Below, piece after piece: positions 1 through 11,800 of a DNA stretch of 64,000 bases. Under the pieces are notes generated by a model, which worked only from the letters and a program-made list of their open reading frames with translations, had not been told where the DNA came from and searched no databases. Origin of the DNA: Cladopsammia gracilis (Eukaryota > Cnidaria > Anthozoa > Scleractinia > Dendrophylliidae). The stretch covers positions 1,392,501 to 1,456,500 of the forward strand of contig JAJGOT010000038.1 of NCBI GenBank assembly GCA_022457155.1, given 5' to 3'. The translations under genes were made by a program, and so were the position numbers. Numbering within the stretch: the first letter of the stretch is position 1; each line of letters begins with the position of its first letter.

Positions 1-225
1 AAAAAGATTCAGTGACATATATTCTTTGTTTCGTCGTCACGCTGAGAATCGTCAATTATGTACAGCTATGGCAAATTACAAACAGTAATTAGCTTAGATA
101 ATGTTTGTCTTTAGTAGTATATTATGTAATAATACCATAAAATGCTAAATGTTTAACGTGGATGGAGCTATTTGAGTTTATAGGCGAGCATCGTGGAATT
201 ATAGTAGCGTGACACGGCGTGACAT

Positions 226-492
226 TTAGCTGCTGGAGCTCTTGTTGCTCAATATGAATTCTGCGAAGCAGCGTTTACATGGCCGTAATTCTTTGCGTTC
301 ACTTTCGTTCACTTGATACGTGAACTGGAAAGCTCGCCAGCGTACTGCCATCATCTGAGTATTCGTGGTGTCTATGGTACCTCCTCTGACAAGAGTAATA
401 GGAGCGTCAGCGGTGGCGAAGAAAGCGGTGTCTTTGTCAAAGACAACATCCTTGTTTTGGAAATTCTTTGGTGTTACACAGGGATCCCACAA
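226..492 (-). pseudogene. Hypothetical protein fragment, copy 1
   Basis: An 88-codon open frame on the minus strand, identical to the one at 1613-1879. It opens at a TTG, not an ATG, and an in-frame stop lies just upstream, so it looks like a 3' exon or a truncated fragment. The product has a hydrophobic FFATADAPI segment, an MMAVRWRAFQF segment and a C-terminal CxxC (PCKRCF), then a serine-rich tail. The layout recalls the end of P-loop ATPase or helicase-like proteins that are repeated in cnidarian genomes, but no Walker motif is present here and I cannot name the family. It sits inside the 1387-bp duplicated unit. Confidence 0.3.
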
Positions 493-1612
493 ATGAGATA
501 AAAGTTAAATACTTGGTTGAATTCGCTTGATATTGATTATTTTTCAATTAATTATATGTCTGTGTTGCTTTAAAAAAAAAATTCAAAATTATTACCGAAT
601 AAAAACGATTATTGTACACTTCGGTATATTACCTGGGGTTAATGTTACGAAATGACGTCATTTCACATAAAATGCCGAATATTTCATGTCTATAGGGATA
701 TAGCTAAAAAAAAAAATTTGTCAATACTGTCAACATAGCCTATCAATACATATATGTTTGTAACGTCTTCTTATAAACAACGCTTTGCGAATTCTCTCTC
801 AGACTGTCCGAAGTATTTTTCTTAACACAAGCTTTTAAGTAGCGAACACGGTATTTCACACTATGTTATAGGTCTAAACTAAAACATACAATAATCGTCG
901 AGTGCGAAAGTGTATGATAGTGTAGGTAAATACGTCAAAAATAGTACAATCTAGCTAGATAATGATGCCATTTCAAGAAACATAACAAAAGAAACATTTT
1001 CGGATTTTAACGAACGAGTGCTGAATACGCTCAAAGAGACTGATATATCGTATATAAACTCTTTAATTGATAGTTTTCCTAAAAGAATCGATGCTATTAT
1101 AACAAGAAAAGGTGGACGTACAAAGTATTAAAGCAAAATAAACGAATATTTTTGTACACGGCAAAACATGTCTTTGGGGGGAGGGCTGGTGTGTTTGTGT
1201 CCTTCTCACGATTCTCATGCACGGTGCTCGGTGATTATTGTTAATTTCTCACGATTACTTTCGCATATGACTGCATGTTAACTCTCCTTAGAGAGAAATA
1301 ATAAGGATAATCATGTTAGGAATCCCAAAGTTAATTTTTGGACGGTAAATAAACTACATTTCAACGGTTCTCGCTTTTTGTTGACATAAAAAGATTCAGT
1401 GACATATATTCTTTGTTTCGTCGTCACGCTGAGAATCGTCAATTATGTACAGCTATGGCAAATTACAAACAGTAATTAGCTTAGATAATGTTTGTCTTTA
1501 GTAGTATATTATGTAATAATACCATAAAATGCTAAATGTTTAACGTGGATGGAGCTATTTGAGTTTATAGGCGAGCATCGTGGAATTATAGTAGCGTGAC
1601 ACGGCGTGACAT

Positions 1613-1879
1613 TTAGCTGCTGGAGCTCTTGTTGCTCAATATGAATTCTGCGAAGCAGCGTTTACATGGCCGTAATTCTTTGCGTTCACTTTCGTTCACT
1701 TGATACGTGAACTGGAAAGCTCGCCAGCGTACTGCCATCATCTGAGTATTCGTGGTGTCTATGGTACCTCCTCTGACAAGAGTAATAGGAGCGTCAGCGG
1801 TGGCGAAGAAAGCGGTGTCTTTGTCAAAGACAACATCCTTGTTTTGGAAATTCTTTGGTGTTACACAGGGATCCCACAA
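1613..1879 (-). pseudogene. Hypothetical protein fragment, copy 2
   Basis: Identical in sequence to the 88-codon frame at 226-492, carried on the second tandem copy. It has the same TTG opening codon, the same C-terminal CxxC and the same serine tail. Identity of two copies only says that the duplication is young; it does not prove coding function. Confidence 0.3.
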
Positions 1880-2189
1880 ATGAGATAAAAGTTAAATACT
1901 TGGTTGAATTCGCTTGATATTGATTATTTTTCAATTAATTATATGTCTGTGTTGCTTTAAAAAAAAAATTCAAAATTATTACCGAATAAAAACGATTATT
2001 GTACACTTCGGTATATTACCTGGGGTTAATGTTACGAAATGACCTCATTTCACATAAAATGCCGAATATTTCATGTCTATAGGGATATAGCTAAAAAAAA
2101 AATTTGTCAATACTGTCAACATAGCCTATCAATACATATATGTTTGTAACGTCTTCTTATAAACAACGCTTTGCGAATTCTCTCTCAGA

Positions 2190-2467
2190 CAATCGTTTGC
2201 AAAATACCTTCGACCACCCTATATTTTAATTGACTTTTTAACAATTTTCAGTCTACATTGCTGATGTTCGCTTCCCCCGGGCCCCCTATATCAATGTTGG
2301 ATCTTAACTTTGGAACCCAAATCAATCTTCATGCGGTTGGCAAGCCCCCGGTATCTCCAATCACCACCCAACATTGATATAGGGGGTGGGAAGGCGGGGA
2401 GGGGGTTAATGCACTACAAAATTAATTCAAATTTAGTCAAGTGGTCGAAGGTTTTTGATAACGATTG
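2190..2467. mobile_element. 278-bp TIR element (MITE-like)
   Basis: The ends are imperfect inverted repeats of about 27 bp, reading CAATCGTT at each outer edge and CTTCGACCAC at each inner edge. Inside there is a second hairpin near 2283-2382 whose arms read CCCTATATCAATGTTGG and the complement. No coding capacity. The left end coincides with the point where the 1387-bp duplication breaks off, so it may have taken part in that break. Confidence 0.75.
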
Positions 2468-2668
2468 TAGGTAAAAGTTGAAATCATATGGTAATCGTCC
2501 ATGTTAGAAATATGTTGCTACCCGGTTGATGTCAGTCTCTGAGAATAACTGTTACATGTGCACAGTTGCACTACGAAAAAGGAAAAGTGCAAAAACCTGT
2601 TCTTAAACATAGTTCTTGTGCATGCTTTGAGAATTATCAAAATCCGACGAGGTCTAATTAATTCCTAT

Positions 2669-3231
2669 TCTTGGCTTTCACATGACGTCATAAATATTAA
2701 AAAATCTAAAGAAAACTTCCTACAAAGCTGTTTCTAACATGGTATGTGGATACAAGTGTTATAATCGTTCACAAAACGTTTCAGGTTTTAACGATGTTTT
2801 GGCTTCCGATTTACAAAGGTTTTAAATGTGTCACGCAATGCGTCACGCTATTTCAGATAAGCCGCGAAAATAAACAAAATTGAATCAGCTGAAAGTTATT
2901 GTTTGCATTATTCGTGCTTATAAGCCGAGTTAATTGAGCTTATAGCAAATACAATATTTTTTGATGTGATTTTTGGTGTAATTAAGACTTTGAATTTTTG
3001 GCCGCCATCTTTGTGCCCCTGAGTGGGGCACAAAGATGGCCGCTCCATACATTTCTTACTAAAAATATCTAATACTCGTTCGCCTATAACTCTTGAACGA
3101 AATGCTTTTGCGCTTCAAAATTTGGCCAAGATGTGTAGTTTTAAACTCTTTACAATTCCATAACCATTTTGGATTCGAAATCTATTTTTTAATGCTTCTG
3201 AATTTTGATATGACGTAAGTGAAAGCCAAGA
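2669..3231. mobile_element. 563-bp TIR element, copy 1 (TCTTGG ends)
   Basis: Starts TCTTGGCTTTCAC and ends GTGAAAGCCAAGA, with AT flanking both sides (2667-2668 and 3232-3233) as a likely short target duplication. A related copy lies in the opposite orientation at 45962-46522 and a partial copy at 6838-7545. The centre, 3003-3040, is a strong hairpin whose arms read GCCATCTTTGTGCCCC and the complement; the arm contains a YY1-like AAGATGGC core. No coding capacity; probably a non-autonomous DNA transposon. Confidence 0.8.
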
Positions 3232-3233
3232 AT

Positions 3234-3625
3234 TGGCCTTTTTTCATTTTTCGTTTTCACATTTTTCATTTTTCCATGCCAACGTTATTGCTATTAGGTG
3301 TACCTTTCGTAACTTAATCATAATAACAATTGGTTTTGTTAAGGAACAAGAAATTCAATGTTCTCGGACTGAAAGTACAACACATGCCACAGTGAATACA
3401 AGAATTAGTGCTGTCTTCACCCTTTCACGCCCAGAGTCAATTAAGAAGACATGTAGTGCAGTTCTAACTTTTGAGTCTGTGGACAAAATCCTATGGTGTG
3501 ACCATTCAAATGAAACCTCTTTGTCAGTACTTTTGCATGGTACCATTTGTTTTTCAACATTTTGCAAAATGAAATTTGGAATTTATTATTATTTTTTGTT
3601 TGGCCCTCTTGGCAGTTAAAGGGTT
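3234..3625. repeat. Interspersed repeat related to 43345-43560
   Basis: Much of this stretch recurs in inverted orientation at about 43345-43560, including a segment around TTTGAGTCTGTGGACAAAAT and one around GACCATTCAAATGAAAC. It ends in a GGCAGTTAAAGGGTTAAA type sequence that is common in cnidarian repeats. A 128-codon open frame here is Phe-rich and has no family features, so I treat it as chance. Confidence 0.6.
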
Positions 3626-4430
3626 AAATGGTATAGATTTATAAAGATTTTTCATTTTCCTTGTTCCGTGATGCTGCGCAGACGTCGTTTAGCGGAAATA
3701 CTTAAAAATGAACCGGCTCATCTTTTTATAATAAAAAAGGGTTATTTTCTAAAGAAACTTTGGTACTGCAGTAGGAGAATGAAAACTCGAAAATGTGTTT
3801 TAAGGGCTCTCTGACGTATATTTTCGGACCCGTTGCTTGGGACAGTAATGACTATTTATTTTTATTAATTTTAATCGTTTACATACCGTCAAATCTTCAA
3901 CTCAGTCCTAAACCCCAAAATGACGTCATCGAGCCACGCCCATGATCACGTGACCAATAACGAAAAAGTCTAAAATTTTTGATGTGTCGCATTTTATCGG
4001 AAAATCGTTGAAGGTGTTATATGGTATTTATTCACTTTCCCATCATCGTAAGTATGGATTTCGTTTTAATTTGAAAAATAGATTTTTAGAGAGATTTAAA
4101 ATATTGATTTGTCCATAAAAATTGTATTGAAAATGATTTCAATAGACGCATACTTAGTTATATTCCATATCCAGGTTAGATAAATGTAACACTGAAAAAT
4201 AATGAATCAAGTTAGAGACCGCCAAGAATTTTGGATTTTTCTGCAAACCGGAAGTAATCTGAAACGAGGGTACTGGGAACGCGGTTGAACCGCTATTCGT
4301 CTGACCAGAGATCTGTGCATTAGTGGGTTCTCGCGGGGATTTTCTGATTGGCTGCCGAAACGCCTGCGTCATTCCCCGGAAATGATTTTTCACTTCCTTA
4401 GCAACGCACGAGAAATCCGTCCGTGAGCCC
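3626..4430. other. Non-coding stretch, no gene seen
   Basis: AT-rich sequence with several short words containing TGACGTCA and no long or convincing reading frame. A 79-codon frame at 4154-4393 (minus) has no recognisable domain. Confidence 0.5.
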
Positions 4431-4640
4431 TTAACTTTTATTAACTGCGTTGATGAGCATCGTTGTTCGAGATAAATTGGCCACCGAAAGGAGATTCAAA
4501 CGCTGACGTTTCGAGCGCTAGCGGCTGTGTTATTCGCTCTGACGAAGCTCTCCACTCTTCGTGATTCGCTTTCCATTCCATTCCATTTGTGAAGCTCCAG
4601 CCTTTGTGATTCACTCTGACAAAGAGCCAGCGCTCGAAAC
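4431..4640. repeat. Penelope-like terminal sequence, solitary
   Basis: Contains the words CAGCG/CTGACG, TTTCGAGCGCTAGC and CCACCGAAAG in the same order and spacing as the terminus of the Penelope-like element at 35519-35600. No reverse transcriptase or endonuclease remains. It is read as a solitary or badly truncated terminus. Confidence 0.55.
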
Positions 4641-6637
4641 GCTTGAAACCCCATTTTCGTATCTACGTTTTTGATAGTTACATGTAAAGCCTAATATGGC
4701 CTTCATTGATGCATTTTTGTTTTATTTCTATGCAGAATACAAGGAAACTTAACGTCAGAATCAAGCAAGGAAGAAAGAAAGAAAGACTACTAACTTAACA
4801 AGGAAGAGGTAGATAAACTTAGTTTTACCTTAAGCGCAGCAATTTTTTTTCATTGCCGCCAAATTCGAACTTTCAGTTCAGAAAAAGTGCAACACAGATA
4901 TACTGCAAACTTCGCCGCGGTGTATAACGAGCAAAATCTAGTATCATCTAATAAATGCCGGATAGAACGAAGAGAATGAAATCTCGAAATCGAATAACTG
5001 CATTGTTCTTCCATACATTAGTTAAGAAAATAGCAACGCACCATAAATATTTAGGGCCGGCCAGTTTGGCAATTTCAACTTTAAGTATTAATGTTAAAAT
5101 AGAATCATAAATTCTCAATATTTGAACATTTCAACGTTGTCAGTATTGAGGTCGTTAATCGATAAAATCGAGGCGAGTCGGCACTGAAGGTTATTTTACG
5201 GTTTTCACAAAGAATTTAAGAAGGAGTATAAGTAAGACTTATTTTCCGAGTGAACCGTTATCAGGCAATTTTTTCTGTTTATACTTAGTTAAGGCATGGC
5301 TCATTCCTTGGTTCAATATTTTTCTTTTATGAATGTAATGTTGTTTCTCTTTTGCTCTAACAATACCAAAAGTAAATAGCTTATAAGGAATTTATTTATG
5401 AAAAAATATATTCGTAAATATCGTGCCGCATGTTATTACAAGTTTTTTCTGTAAAAACAAATTATAAGCTATTTTGCCTATTCTTGCTGTGTCAATTTTC
5501 AGTGAAGACTAGACTGTTTCATTGGTTTAAAATGATTGGTCAGTAATAGCCGTTAGGATATGAAATTCAACATGGTTTGTTTCGACTGCTTATATTTCAA
5601 ACATGAAAAACACGTCTTAAAAATGTTTTAGCGATTTATTTAAAATCGAACAGTTTAATTTGTTTGAAATTTTCCTCACTTTGTGTGCTACACTGTATAG
5701 ATTATAGCGCATTTATTCGCTTGTCGCGGGTAACCCCAAAATTGAAAGATATTTAGGAAAAACTGTTTTTCGCCATGTTTATTTACCGTTACTATGGAAA
5801 CGCTGATTATCATAAAAAAAGAGCATCGCTCAAAACTTTCATCCAAGCCTAGCATCTGGTATGAAATTCAGATTCTGTTCTTAACAACGTGCCCATAATT
5901 ACGTACTCCCTTACAAATCATGACGCGGACAATAAATTCTTGAGTATTGTATCGTAGTGGGCCGTTACACTTTATTGCACACCGATCCGTAAAAAATGAC
6001 AACTTACAGCTAAATATCTTACAGAAAAAATAAAATAAACTAAGCGGAGAATTGAGAGCGCATCACAAAAGATACTCGGAGGCTAGGAAAAACCTACTTA
6101 AAAACCCGAAACTCAACGGGAAAAAATTGTAGGAAACCTGGGTAGGAACCAAAGCTCAAAACTCCGGCGACCCTTCTTACGGGGCCACTGATAATTTAGT
6201 AATCTGCTTAATTTAATTATACAAAACTGATGGATAATGCTTCAATAAAGTTCAGCGATGGAACCGACTAATCAAAACTAACAAGTAAAATTTGACTAAG
6301 GCAAATCGTCAGTGTAACGACCGAGAACTGACTCGCATACTAAAGAACCAACTATTTATACACATACTTCCACGGGCATAGCAAATGCACGTGCATGCAC
6401 ATAACTTACATCGGCATAAAACATGCTCACATTCACGGATAACAGAAATCGTAATTAACAGCTCTAACAATAGCGAACAGAAATCAATTATCTTCTAATG
6501 CGACGCAACCGAAGAGAATTTTCAATTCATTGAGCGAAAGTAAGATAATGTATAAGCGCATTCAAATAGGGATTGTATGTAGTAGTCCACGGCTCACTGG
6601 AAGAGCATTTTTAAATGAAAGTGATCCCGTGTTTTTA
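4641..6637. other. Non-coding stretch, no gene seen
   Basis: No reading frame with domain features. The part at about 5940-6350 (ACTTTATTGCACACCGATCC ... TGTAACGACCGAG) has the texture of an LTR or other repeat, since TGTAACGACC is a frequent LTR edge, but no second copy is in the window and I do not call it. Confidence 0.4.
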
Positions 6638-6642
6638 AATAA

Positions 6643-6677
6643 AGATGATGATGATGATGATGATGACGATGATGATG
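6643..6677. repeat. (GAT)n microsatellite
   Basis: A run of GAT triplets with a single GAC interruption. Confidence 0.95.
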
Positions 6678-6837
6678 TAACCCAAAAAAACTACTTGGAG
6701 CCACCTTAACAAGTGACGAAGAGCGAGAGCCACTGTTATAACTTTGTCATTTTAGTTAGTTCCTATGATATTAGTAATTTGCTTGCTGCAATTCAGTGAT
6801 ATGTTTGAAGAGATGTTGCAACTGGTTCAATAGTTTT

Positions 6838-7545
6838 TTTTCACGGCTTATCTTAAATAGTGTGACGAACAGTGCGTGACACATTTCAAACCTCTACAAA
6901 TGAGGGCCTCCGGGGGGGGGGGGGGGGTACATGTTCCCTTGTTCCCTATAAAAAAAGTAATTTATCCCTTGCTCCCCAAAAATAAATTCTAATGTTCCCC
7001 AAAATTCATTTTTACTGAGTTCCCCTGTTCTCTGTAATTATGTTCCATGTTCCCGTGTTCCCCAAAAATATTCTTAAATGTTCCCCACAATTTCCCAGGT
7101 TACCGCGCGCTCAAAAGCTCGTCACCAGTTCTTTTGTGAAGAACAAAATTGCGTCCAGGCCTATTTCCTCTTGCACCGGGAGACAAAAGAGAAATGAGTG
7201 GCCTTCTTCTGACCTTTTTTTGCCATAAAGAAGTATAAACATTTCTTGAAAATCTAAATAATCAATGTTCCCTCGTTCCCGAAAAATACTCAAAAGTTCC
7301 CTTGTTCCCTAAAAGTAATTTTGAGATATCCATTGTTCCCAAAAAATAAATGGCCATGTTCCCTTGTTCCCTAAAACCCCAGGGAGGCCCTCACAAATCG
7401 GAAGCAAAACATCGTCAAATTAAAATCTAAAACTTTTGTGAAAGATTGTATAACACTGATATTCACATACCATGGACGTTAAAAACAGCTTTGTATGATG
7501 TATAGTTTCGATTTTTGAATTTTTATTATGTCATCTGCAAAGCAA
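6838..7545. mobile_element. TCTTGG-family TIR element, partial copy
   Basis: Matches the half of the 561-bp element seen at 46320-46510 (CACGGCTTATCT, GCGTGACACATTT, then CGGAAGCAAAACATCGT and onward to TTTTTGAATTTTTAT). The other half is missing at the left. The copy is split at 6901/7393 by a second element. Confidence 0.75.
6902..7392. mobile_element. 491-bp insertion with GAGGGCCTCC ends
   Basis: Perfect 10-bp inverted ends GAGGGCCTCC / GGAGGCCCTC, flanked by a 6-bp direct repeat ACAAAT at 6896-6901 and 7393-7398. The host repeat reads straight through this site in the copies at 2669 and 45962, so the empty site is known. The interior begins with a G-run of about 15 and is a degenerate minisatellite of units such as TGTTCCCTTGTTCCCTAAAA. 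No coding frame of note. Confidence 0.85.
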
Positions 7546-8837
7546 GAATATTCTTGGTACAAACAACAACACGATAGACTTGACTAAAGAACATCACAAC
7601 AGACTTGGTATTTGAACATCACCCGTACATTTAGTAACTTAATTGTAGCTTGACAGTGTAAAAAGTTTCGGGTCAAAACAGCCTACATTTTCCTCATTTA
7701 AGGCATTCAAAGAAAAGTCTACAGTTGAGAAAGGGCATAATTAGTTTTCAGCCTAGTCCAAATTTATTTATATGTTATTTTTCAATCAGCTTGGCTTTTA
7801 GTTCAGGTGATAGTCATTCGCTTGTTTCAGTGTAAGATTTTGACGCTGATACGTAAGTTTTCAGTGAAGATATTGCATCATATTTATTGTCTTTTTAAAA
7901 GCTTCTTAAGTTTATATTTTGACTCTCTTTGTTACAGAGCAATTTAGCAGTGAAACAATTAGGCCACTTGCAGCTTGCAGCTATTTTTCAGTAAAACTCG
8001 TAGGTCATTTTCTCGACAAAAAATTAATGAAGGCTGCTAACTGAGGAAACAAAACAATTTTTCAGTGAACAATGTTGGCCATTTTACCTTAATTTTGTAT
8101 ATATTACTTTCAGCAAAGATTTATATGTTACGACACCATAACGTATAGTAAAAATTCACTTGGCTGTTTGTCAGCTTGCAGTTATGATTTAAGGAAACCA
8201 GTGATTGAGAATAGAAGGCTTAATTTTGCTATTTGTTTCCAATAAGAATTTTAAGCGATTTCTTCGTGAAAATTCCAAGTAGTTTGTTTGTTTCCGAGTT
8301 CTTATGTTGTTTATTTCTGTGTTATTTTTGTCTGCTTTCCAGTAAGTTTTAAAGCATTTATTCCAAATGAAAATCACATTCTTTTTTAATGTTATTTTAT
8401 AACTTTAAATTCAAAAGTTTCAAGTTAATTAAACGATTTCTTCGGCAGTGAATCATAGGCTGTTTTGTCCGTCAGACAACGGTTTACATATTTCAAACAA
8501 TGTTTACGTAATCGCGCAGGCAATGCCCCCTGTCTTTCCTCTTTTTATTGTGCCCTTTTATCATTTTATAATCGATCAATTTTCAGTTATTATAGTTTCT
8601 AGTAAGGCGCTAGCCTCAAGGATTACAAAAACAGTTTTATTGACATACACTCACACTCACATATACTCAGTGGAAATCGTGGATTTATTGGGTAATTTTT
8701 GATAGGGGTTTCTGCGGTGAGGAAACGATTTCTCATATTTAAACATTTAAGGTGATTTTATCAGTCTGTCTGTTATTAGATTAGATATTAAAAGGGATAG
8801 TGTCCCAACAAAATATAGTAATTTTTACCTGCAGTCG
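7546..8837. other. Non-coding stretch, no gene seen
   Basis: AT-rich with loosely recurring phrases (TTCAGTGAA..., CAGCTTG) that suggest an old decayed tandem repeat. Small open frames at 8189-8377 and 8448-8702 have no domain features. Confidence 0.4.
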
Positions 8838-11800
8838 AACTTCTCCTTACGGACACCTCTCTGCTACGGACACCTCCCTAATACGGAAACCTCTCTATTA
8901 CGGACAACTCTCTATTACGGACACCTCGCTAATACGGACACCTCTCTAAAACGGAAACCTCTCTATTACGGACACCTCTCCATTACAGACACCTCTCTAA
9001 TATGGACACCTCTCTAATACGGACAACTCTCTATTACGGACACCTCGCTAATACGGACACCTCTCTAAAACGGAAACCTCTCTATTACGGACACCTCTCT
9101 AATACGGACACCTCTCTAATACGGACACCTCTCTAATACGGACACCTCTCTAATACAGACACCTCTCTAATACGGACACCTCTCTAATACGGACACCTCT
9201 CTGCTACAGCCACCTTCTAATACTGACACCTCTCTATAATAGACACCTCTCTGATACGGCCACCTCTCTGCTATGGACACCTTTCTAATACGGACACCTC
9301 TCTTCTACGGACACCTCTGTAATATGGACAGCTATCTGTTACGGACACCTCTCTATTACGAACACCTCTATTACAGACACCTCTCTGTTACGGAAACCTC
9401 TAATACAGACACCTCTCTAATACGGACATCTCTCTAATACAGAAACCTCTCTAATACGGACACCTCTCTGCTATGGACACCTCTCTAATACGGACACCTC
9501 TCTGCTATGGACACCTCCCTGTTACGGACACCTCTCTATTACGGACACCTTTCTATCTGTCTATTACAAACACCTCTCTGTTACGGACACCTCTCTAATA
9601 CAGACACCTCTCTAATACGAACATCTCTCTAATACGGACACCTCTCTAATACAGACACCTCTCTATTACGAACACCATTCTATTGCAGACAACTCTCTAA
9701 TACGGACATCTCTCCATTACGAACACCTCTCTAATACGGACACCCCTCTAATAAGCACCCTTCTCTACTACGGACACCTCTCTATTACCGATGCCTCCCT
9801 AATAAAAACACTACTCTAATAAGGACACCTCTCAGTTACGGACACGTCTCTAATACGGACTCTTCTCTATTACGGACACCTCTATTACGGGCACCTCTCT
9901 AATACGGACACCTCTGTTTTCCGGACACTTCTGTTACGGACACATCTCTAATGCGGACACCTCTCTAACACGGACACCTCTCTCATTCTGGCGCTTCGCC
10001 GATTCGCGCACTTCTCTAATATGGACACCTCTCTGATTCGGGCACTTCCTAGATTCGGGCACTTCTGTAATTCGAACACCTCTCTAATACGGACACCCCT
10101 CTAGTATGCATCCTTATCTATTACGTACACCTCTCTAATACAGACAACTCTTGATTGCGGACACCTCTGTAATACGGACACCTCTGTAATACGGACAACT
10201 CTCTAAGACGGACACCTCTCTATTGCTGACACCTTTCCAATACGGGCAACTCTATATTACGGACACCTCTCTAATACGTTCACTTTCCTATCATGGACAC
10301 GTCTCCTTTACGGACAGTTCTCCTTTACGGACACCTCTCTAATACGGACACCTCTCTAATAGGGATACCTCTCAAATACGAATACCTCTCTATTACGGAA
10401 AGCTCTCTAATACGGACACCTCTCTAACACGGACACCTCTCTAACACGGACACCTCTCTAACACGGACACCTCTCTAACACGGACACCTCTCTAACACGG
10501 ACAACTCTTTATTACGGACACCTCTCTATTGCGGACACCTCTCTAACACGGACACCTCTCTATTACGGACACCCCTTTATTAGGGGCACATCACTATTAC
10601 GGAAACCTCTCTAATACGTACAACTGTCTACTGCGTACACCTCCCTAACACGGACAACACTCTAATACCGGCACCTCCCTATTCCTGACACCTCTCTAAT
10701 ACGGACAGCTCTCTATTACGGACACTTCTCTATTACGGACACCTCTCTAATACGGACACCTCTAAAATACGTACACCTCTCCATTACGGACACGTCTCCA
10801 TTACGGACACGTCTCCATTACGGACACCACTCTAATACGGACACCTTTCTAATTGGGATAAATATCTAATAGGGACACCTCTCTAATACGGACACCTTTA
10901 TTACGCACAGCTCTCTATTACGGAAAGCTCTTTAATACGGACACCTCTCTAACACGGACACCTCTTTATTACGGACACCTCACTATTAGGGACAGCTCTC
11001 TAATACGGGCACCTCTCTGATTCGGGCACTTCTCTGATTCGGGCACTTCTCTGATTCGGGCACTTTTCTGTTAAGGACACCTCTCTAATACGGACACCTC
11101 TCTCTTACGGAAACGTCTCCATTACGGACACGTCTCCATTGCGGACACGTCTCCATTACGGACACGTCTCTATTACGGACACCTCTATAATATGGACACC
11201 TCTCTAATACGGACATCTCTCTAATATGGACACCTCTCTAATACAGACAACTCTCTAATACGGACACCTCTCTAATACAAACATCTCTATAACACGGACA
11301 CCTCTCTAATACGGACACCTCTCTAATATGGACATCTCTCTAATATGGACATCTCTCTAATATGGACACCTCTCTAATATGGACATCTCTCTAATACGGA
11401 CATCTCTCTGATATGGACACCTCTCTAATATGGACATCTCTCTAATACAGACATCTCTCTAATATGGACACCTTTCTAATATGGACATCTCTAATACGGG
11501 CATCTCTAATATGAACACCTTTCTATTACGGACACCTCCCTCATACAAACACCTCTCTATCACGAACACCTCTCTATTACGAACACCTCTCTCTTACGGA
11601 CACCTCTCTGTTATGGACACCTCTAATACGGACATCTCTCTAATATGGACACCTCAATCATGGACGCTTTTCTAATACGGACACCTCTCTAATATGGACA
11701 TCTCTTCAATATGGACATCGCTGTAATACGGACACCCCTGTAATATAGACATCTCTCTAATACGGACATCTCTCTAATACGGACATCTCTCTAATAAGGA

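Larger units (their letters stand above)
1..2190. repeat. 1387-bp tandem duplication
   Basis: Positions 1-804 repeat almost base for base at 1388-2190, an offset of 1387 bp. The few differences include a G-to-C change inside a TGACGTCA-type word (near 654 versus 2041) and a change in an A-run length. The near identity suggests a recent duplication. The first base of the window already lies in the unit, so further copies may lie to the left. The second copy stops abruptly at 2190, exactly where a TIR element begins. The part of the unit at 805-1387 is present once and holds no recognisable gene. Confidence 0.95.

Noticed and set aside
11481..11675. 64-codon frame with a repeated pattern
   Set aside because: It lies inside the 17-bp minisatellite; the periodic protein is a by-product of the tandem DNA.
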